Source: Zygophlyctis sp. KS116 (lineage: Eukaryota > Chytridiomycota). Taken from it: a DNA stretch of 22,038 nucleotides. Shown here in pieces: positions 18,606-22,038 of the stretch. The translations under genes were made by a program, and so were the position numbers. The DNA lies in the NCBI GenBank assembly GCA_054661495.1, contig BAAFSQ010000167.1:1-22038 (forward strand). The letters are read 5' to 3'. Each line of letters opens with the position of its first letter. Within the stretch, counting starts at the first letter, position 1. The notes beneath the pieces are model-generated. The model was given only the letters and a program-made list of their open reading frames with translations, made no database searches and had not been told where the DNA came from.

Positions 18606-19838
18606 CTAATTTTTCATATGCTCTTCCTTTGTATCGCCCCCATATATTAGAATATCATCTATGTAACAAACACATATCTTATCAATTAGATCCGAAAGAA
18701 CTTTGTTCATTACTCTCTGAAATGTCGAAGGCGCATTCCTAAGTCCGAATGGCATTACCAAATATTCATACTGCCCATAGCGAGTGTTAAATGCAGTATA
18801 TTCTTTTGAATCAGGATGTAAAGGTATTTGATTAAAACCAGACTCTAAATCAATAGTTGAAAAGTATTTCGATTCTCCAAGAATTGCTAAATTATCTTCA
18901 ATACGTGGGATTGGTGTTGCATCTGGTTTAGTAAGCTTATTCAATTCTCTATAATCAACCACCATACGCAATGATCCGTCTTTCTTTGCAACAAATAAAA
19001 CCGGAGAGGCCCAAGGACTCGAACTTGTTCTTATCATTCCTTTTTCAGACAATTTCTTTAACTGCTCTTGTAAAACTCGTGATTGATTGGGGGAAATACG
19101 ATATGTTACTGGTTTAGCATCTGCTGGCACTTCAATTTTATGAAATCCGTATTCTTGTAATTGTTTTAATTTGTCATTTCGACCACTATCAGGTAAAATA
19201 TCTGGGAACTGATTTAATAGTTTCATTGTTTCCTCGTCATGTTTCCTTACAACCTTCTCCCTTTCTACCAAATTCACTTGCACAAGAAAAACCTCTTCCA
19301 CTTCTCCGAGCTTCTGTAATTCCTCCAATTCAAGAAAACTTATTTCAACTACATCAGCTATTTCCTCTTTTATATTATGCGACATTGTATATTGTTTTCC
19401 GTCTACTACATATGACACTGAATCATCCTCATGATTTTGTCTAGCTTTATACTCCCTTAAAAACGGTTTGCCGAGAATAACATCATACTGTTCATTTAAT
19501 CTGATTGGAATCATATCCAACTCTACATCCACTCCTTCTTGGAGTGATACCTTCACTGTAACATAATTTTTCAACTGACTCTTAGCATCAGAGCCATCAC
19601 CTAATTGAAGTTTCAAATCCTTCTTGAACTTCTTTTCCTTGATTATATCTTCTTTATTCATATTTTCTAAACAGTCGACATGAATGAAATTGGCACTAGC
19701 ACCCGAATCGATGAGCGCTCTTATCCTTTGTCTACCAATCATTACTTGATGTGAGGGAAGACTCTCACAAATAGTCACGGATGATATAGATACTGATTTA
19801 CTCAAGACTAAATCTTTATCTACATCATCCCCGAGTTC
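18606..19838 (-). CDS. Pol of element 2, first part: protease and most of RT (readthrough product of gag)
   Basis: The frame follows gag in the same phase, directly after the UAG at 19841-19839, so it is most likely made as a Gag-Pol readthrough protein. The internal ATG at 19805 is not needed. The aspartic protease motif LIDSGASANFIH and VILGKPFL come first. RT then has WASPVLFVAKKDGSLRMVVD, IDLESGFNQIPL, YEYLVMPFGLRNAPSTFQRV and catalytic CYIDDILIYGG close to the end. The frame stops at HMKN, in the middle of RT. The rest of RT is in the next frame, as if one T had been lost from a TT/TTT run. RT would be non-functional from this copy unless the lesion is an assembly error. Confidence 0.92.
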   Translation of the reverse strand, partial: ELGDDVDKDLVLSKSVSISSVTICESLPSHQVMIGRQRIRALIDSGASANFIHVDCLENMNKEDIIKEKKFKKDLKLQLGDGSDAKSQLKNYVTVKVSLQEGVDVELDMIPIRLNEQYDVILGKPFLREYKARQNHEDDSVSYVVDGKQYTMSHNIKEEIADVVEISFLELEELQKLGEVEEVFLVQVNLVEREKVVRKHDEETMKLLNQFPDILPDSGRNDKLKQLQEYGFHKIEVPADAKPVTYRISPNQSRVLQEQLKKLSEKGMIRTSSSPWASPVLFVAKKDGSLRMVVDYRELNKLTKPDATPIPRIEDNLAILGESKYFSTIDLESGFNQIPLHPDSKEYTAFNTRYGQYEYLVMPFGLRNAPSTFQRVMNKVLSDLIDKICVCYIDDILIYGGDTKEEHMKN

Positions 19839-19841
19839 CTA
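19779..19841 (-). promoter_or_regulatory. Probable programmed stop-codon readthrough signal between gag and pol
   Basis: Read on the minus strand: CAA UAG GAA (stop at 19841-19839), an 8-base spacer (19838-19831), then a 13-bp stem pairing 19830-19818 with 19791-19779 (one G-U pair). After a 3x3 internal loop an inner 6-bp stem follows (GATTTA/TAAATC, 19814-19809 with 19800-19795), closing an 8-base loop. UAG with a structure 8 bases downstream is the arrangement used by gammaretroviruses. The gag and pol frames are in phase, and the stop falls after the Gag zinc knuckle and before protease. Confidence 0.75.
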
Positions 19842-20783
19842 TTGGCCATTAGGAACAGATGTAGGTACTTCAGTAGTAGCTACTTCATGTTTAACTTCCA
19901 CATTAGAAAACTGTGGTGAATTCCGAAAAACAAATTTTGAATTGCAGCCCACAGCATGTTTGTCTTTTTGTTTGCACCTGAAACAACGCCGTTCACGGGA
20001 CAAGTGATTCTTTTCTTCGGGAGATAAAGCATTATAAACTACTCCTTCCATTGGTACAGGACCACCAGCTGGTTTTGAGAAAGGTTTTTTGACAAATCGG
20101 GATCCTTCTTTTGCACTAGTAAAGAGTATATGATCAATCTGAAAAGCCAATTCTTCAATTGCATCTAAAGTTGCAGTATCATCTAAATCCTTTAACTTCA
20201 CTTCCGTTCGGGTTTGTGCTTTCAATCCATTCAAAAAGTAAGTTTTCGCCTCTTTTTCACTAATATCATCAATCTCTTCAAGTAGTTCACGGAATTTGGT
20301 GATATAAATTTGTACCGACGTAATTTGAGTAAGTCTTCCTAACTTATATCTAGTTTCACTATTTTGTCCATGCGGCTCGAAATGATCTTTCAACGCAATA
20401 ATGAAACTATCATAGGATGCATTCGGATGAGACAATATCCATCCATTGAACCAACTATAAGCTTGTCCAGTTAAGTATTCAGCTGCTACTGCAATATAAT
20501 GTTCAGGAGGAATTGAACCATTACTCTTTAAGAATCGGTCGATTCTATAAACATACTCTCGAACCTTAGCTACCGCCCTTGCCCCATCATACTTGTTTGG
20601 TTTAGGAAGCCATTGACTAGGTACTATTACTTGCATTTGTTGAGATTTCAACTTTAAATTTTCCGCTTGAAGTAAAGCTAACTGAGATTGTAATGTTATC
20701 AAATCCGGATGATCTTCTGAGTTCATTTCTTCTAAATTACTCTTAAACGATTCTGTTGGAGAACTTTTAAACTTAATTTTCAC
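19839..20783 (-). CDS. Gag of element 2
   Basis: A 314-residue protein begins at the first ATG after the primer site. A coiled-coil-prone segment (TLQSQLALLQAENLKLKSQQ, residues ~28-47) precedes the retrotransposon Gag domain (EYLTGQAYSWFNGWIL; FIIALKDHFEPHG; TKFRELLEEID; TYFLNGLKAQTRTEVK) at about residues 85-215. Near residue 265 a zinc knuckle CFRCKQKDKHAVGC has spacing CX2CX5HX3C rather than the standard CX2CX4HX4C. The protein ends at UAG 19 or so residues past a low-complexity stretch rich in Val/Thr. Gag forms the particle that packages element RNA. It is abundant relative to Pol if the UAG is read through only occasionally. Confidence 0.9.
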   Translation of the reverse strand: MKIKFKSSPTESFKSNLEEMNSEDHPDLITLQSQLALLQAENLKLKSQQMQVIVPSQWLPKPNKYDGARAVAKVREYVYRIDRFLKSNGSIPPEHYIAVAAEYLTGQAYSWFNGWILSHPNASYDSFIIALKDHFEPHGQNSETRYKLGRLTQITSVQIYITKFRELLEEIDDISEKEAKTYFLNGLKAQTRTEVKLKDLDDTATLDAIEELAFQIDHILFTSAKEGSRFVKKPFSKPAGGPVPMEGVVYNALSPEEKNHLSRERRCFRCKQKDKHAVGCNSKFVFRNSPQFSNVEVKHEVATTEVPTSVPNGQ

Positions 20784-20795
20784 TGATATTCCTTT

Positions 20796-20813
20796 TCTAA
20801 ATCCAAGCTACCA
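20796..20813 (-). promoter_or_regulatory. Primer-binding site of element 2 (tRNA type)
   Basis: Two bases after the LTR end the minus strand reads TGGTAGCTTGGATTTAGA, starting with TGG, the complement of a tRNA CCA end. The first seven bases (TGGTAGC) match sites for animal initiator tRNA-Met; the remainder does not, so the primer tRNA is not identified. It does not match the tRNA-Asn next door. Confidence 0.6.
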
Positions 20814-20815
20814 AT

Positions 20816-20940
20816 TGATATGACCTCAATACACAAAGAGATCAAATTTAAAACTAACTATTTCTTTTAGAAAACTTCCCAATTTTCTTACCTATTTCTT
20901 TTAGAAAACTTCCCAATTTTCTTAAACAAATAGACATGAA
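20816..20940 (-). repeat. 5' LTR of element 2, inner half only
   Basis: This copy repeats 16280-16404, including both ~34-bp internal units, then departs from the other LTR beyond 20940. The missing portion is the U3 part, so this copy lacks the promoter half and the element may be transcriptionally silent. Incomplete minus-strand extension during reverse transcription, or a later deletion, would give this structure. Confidence 0.8.
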
Positions 20941-21172
20941 GGCTTAATGCATAGAGAAAATTTCTCATGACGTAGGTTCAACTCTCGCTTAAAATTTTAT
21001 TTTTCAACTTTCAACTTTCAACGTTCGGAATATTTAAATCAAATTTCGGTGTATTTATTGAGATTTGATTGGTCAAAATTCAAAATTACGTCATTGAGAT
21101 AAGAAAGCGCGATTTTTGAGGGCGCATTTCGCGTCGCGTTAGGGTTAGGTTAGATTAGAAATTATTCTCGAA
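20941..21172 (+). promoter_or_regulatory. Upstream region of the DUF3987-like gene
   Basis: Non-coding. It holds an inverted CCAAT box (GATTGGTCA, 21067-21075), a CRE-like TTACGTCA (21086-21093), another CRE-type TGACGTA near 20968, a TTTCAAC-type 7-base repeat (about 21001-21020), a CG-rich patch (GCGCATTTCGCGTCGCG, 21122-21138) and the telomere-like TTAGGGTTAGGTT (21139-21151). The clustering just before the first ATG suggests a promoter; this is inferred from motifs only. Confidence 0.35.
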
Positions 21173-22038
21173 ATGATGGCCGTGGATCCTCAGACACCTC
21201 AAAAAAGGCGAACATCAGGTCCAATGGAAACGTAACTAATTAAATGCTAATGATAGGCCTTTGAAAAAACGCCTTAAATCTGATATAGATGAAATTGTTA
21301 ACCAAAGGTATTATTTATTAGCGATAAACATAAGAGTCACGGATTCATTAGCTTTAATTCCAAATATTAAAACAGTGTGTGGAGCTCTAACTGCTAAATT
21401 ACTTAACAAGATTGGTAATGTGTAGCTCATAATTTCTAGGGCAATCATTAGGAGTTGATCCTATCGCGGTTTTAGGAATATTGCTTCCCGTGGTTTGCCT
21501 TTTAGCGGGCTCTAACGTCTTTATCGCTGCTGATTCCACCATTAACTGGCAAGAGCCTCTTATTCTCTTCACTTTACTCGTCGGACGAAAGGGAACCAAA
21601 AAATCGCCAGTTTTGAAAGCAATCATTGACCCCCTTCGCGCATATTTAAATGTTTCAGAAGAAACAAATGTTGATTTACTATTTTTGGAGGGAACTTTAG
21701 AAGGATTGACTAATCAGCTTATGCTCAATGAGGGAGAGATGCTCCAAGTGGCAAATGAAGCGGAGTCCTTTTTAGCGAAGCTCTACAGTCAAAAAGGTAA
21801 ATATTCGAAATTAATATAAGATGACAATAAATATAGGAACATGTTTCTTAATTTTCATGGTGGAGGAAAATTTAAGTGTGTGACTAAAACTAAGGGATCA
21901 ACTGAAATTGACAATGTGGCGTTGAATTTTATCGGATGCATACACCCAGAGACAATAATTAAATTTTTAAACCGTGATGATCAAAATCATGATGGATTAC
22001 TAGAAAGGTATATAGTTTTACTGCTCAGATTACTAGGT
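21173..22038 (+). CDS. DUF3987-like ATPase-domain protein, 5' part, with at least three tiny introns (runs off the window)
   Basis: Proposed exons are 21173-21231, 21257-21414, 21440-21796 and 21821 to beyond 22038. The start is the first of two adjacent ATGs. The encoded protein opens with a basic segment (TPQKRRTSG; LKKRLKSD). It then has a hydrophobic stretch (VLGILLPVVCLLAG), NWQEPLILFTLLVGRKGTKKSP with a Walker A-like GRKGTKKS, LQVANEAESFLAKL at the Walker B position (Asn where Asp is usual), and FIGCIHPETI followed by GLLER. This order matches the DUF3987 family, known from phage and plasmid primase-helicase proteins and from uncharacterised animal proteins. Its role in animals is unknown to me. 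Frame breaks at each proposed intron are exactly healed by G/C|GT...AG|G/A removal. It could be a host gene or belong to another transposon. Confidence 0.75.
21232..21256 (+). other. 25-base intron of the DUF3987-like gene
   Basis: The frame meets TAA two bases into the segment (21233-21235). Excising GTAACTAA...AATGATAG joins METP to LKKRLKSD with Thr codon ACG split after its second base. A branch-site-like GCTAATG lies near the 3' end. Confidence 0.7.
21415..21439 (+). other. 25-base intron of the DUF3987-like gene
   Basis: A TAG at 21423-21425 closes the upstream frame. Removing GTAATGTG...TTTCTAG (25 bases) links KIG to QSLGVDPIAVLG, which leads in frame into the conserved hydrophobic segment. 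The split codon is GGG after its first base. Confidence 0.8.
21797..21820 (+). other. 24-base intron of the DUF3987-like gene
   Basis: The frame would end with TAA at 21817-21819 inside the segment. Removing GTAAATAT...TAATATAAG joins KLYSQK to DDNKYRNMFLNFHGGG and leads to GCIHPETI, the family motif. The split codon is GAT after its first base. Confidence 0.8.

Larger units (their letters stand above)
16280..20940 (-). mobile_element. Ty3/gypsy LTR retrotransposon, element 2 (minus strand, 5' LTR incomplete)
   Basis: A minus-strand element in the order LTR - primer site - gag - UAG - pol - polypurine tract - LTR. The shared terminal repeat is 121-125 bp (16280-16404 and 20816-20940) with one difference seen (16391 G versus 20927 C). 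The polypurine tract position indicates a 246-bp full LTR at the left end, so the right copy lacks its outer half. No target duplication is found, in keeping with loss at the right end. Integrase and RT are closely related in style to element 1 but differ in primer strategy and in the gag/pol junction. Confidence 0.9.

Noticed and set aside
18600-18612. Programmed -1 frameshift in element 2
   Set aside because: It falls inside RT, not at a domain border, and no X XXY YYZ slippery heptamer is in phase.
20972-21000. GGTTCAACTCT, B-box-like, followed by a T-rich run
   Set aside because: The T stem does not pair and no tRNA body lies upstream.
21308-21334. Possible 27-base GT...AG intron in the DUF3987-like gene
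   Set aside because: The frame is open with or without it, so the sequence cannot decide; not counted among the tiny introns.
22008-22028. Possible 21-base GT...AG intron in the DUF3987-like gene
   Set aside because: The length is a multiple of three without a stop, and the unspliced reading (GLLERYIVLL) fits the family at least as well, so it is not supported.

Overview
The window reads as AT-rich nuclear DNA of a small-genome animal, built mostly from transposable elements. The best clue to the host is splicing. Five places in two unrelated genes need a GT...AG segment of only 24 to 29 bases removed to join conserved protein motifs, and four of the five segments also carry an in-frame stop. 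Spliceosomal introns this small are known from dicyemid mesozoans (reported mean about 26 bases) and from some ciliates. TAA, TAG and TGA all behave as stops here, and the elements are of animal type, so a dicyemid or similarly reduced animal is my inference, not a proven identity.

Left to right: (1) 1-1502, minus strand, the 5' part of a Ty1/copia Gag-Pol frame running off the window. (2) About 1855-2360, a diverged tandem array of roughly 111-bp units, each with a GGGCCC core. (3) About 2395-2565, a structured segment laid out like a spliced-leader RNA: stem containing a splice donor, Sm-like site, 3' hairpin, T-run. (4) 2655-8193, a Helentron/Helitron Rep-helicase gene in three exons with 29- and 26-base introns, followed at 8635-9483 by an unrecognised same-strand gene that may be its accessory protein. 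(5) 9484-11202, decayed DNA holding a copia fragment. (6) 11203-11276, a minus-strand tRNA-Asn(GUU) gene.

(7) Two different Ty3/gypsy elements sit directly upstream of that tRNA gene. Element 1 (11288-16279, plus) has identical 212-bp LTRs, a 4-bp target duplication TGAT and an apparent self-priming site of Tf1/sushi type. It lies 11 bp from the mature tRNA end and is inserted exactly at the outer edge of element 2 (16280-20940, minus). Without element 1, element 2 would start 7 bp from the tRNA. Element 2 separates gag from pol by one in-frame UAG, followed after 8 bases by a long two-tier stem-loop, a probable programmed readthrough signal. Each element has one disrupting frameshift, in RT (element 2) or in the integrase C-terminus (element 1).

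(8) From 21173 to the right edge, a host-type gene with a DUF3987-like ATPase region is cut by at least three introns of 24-25 bases.

The most notable items are the tiny introns, including those inside the transposon; the nested tRNA-directed Ty3/gypsy insertions; the self-priming site; the readthrough cassette; and the SL-RNA-like locus.
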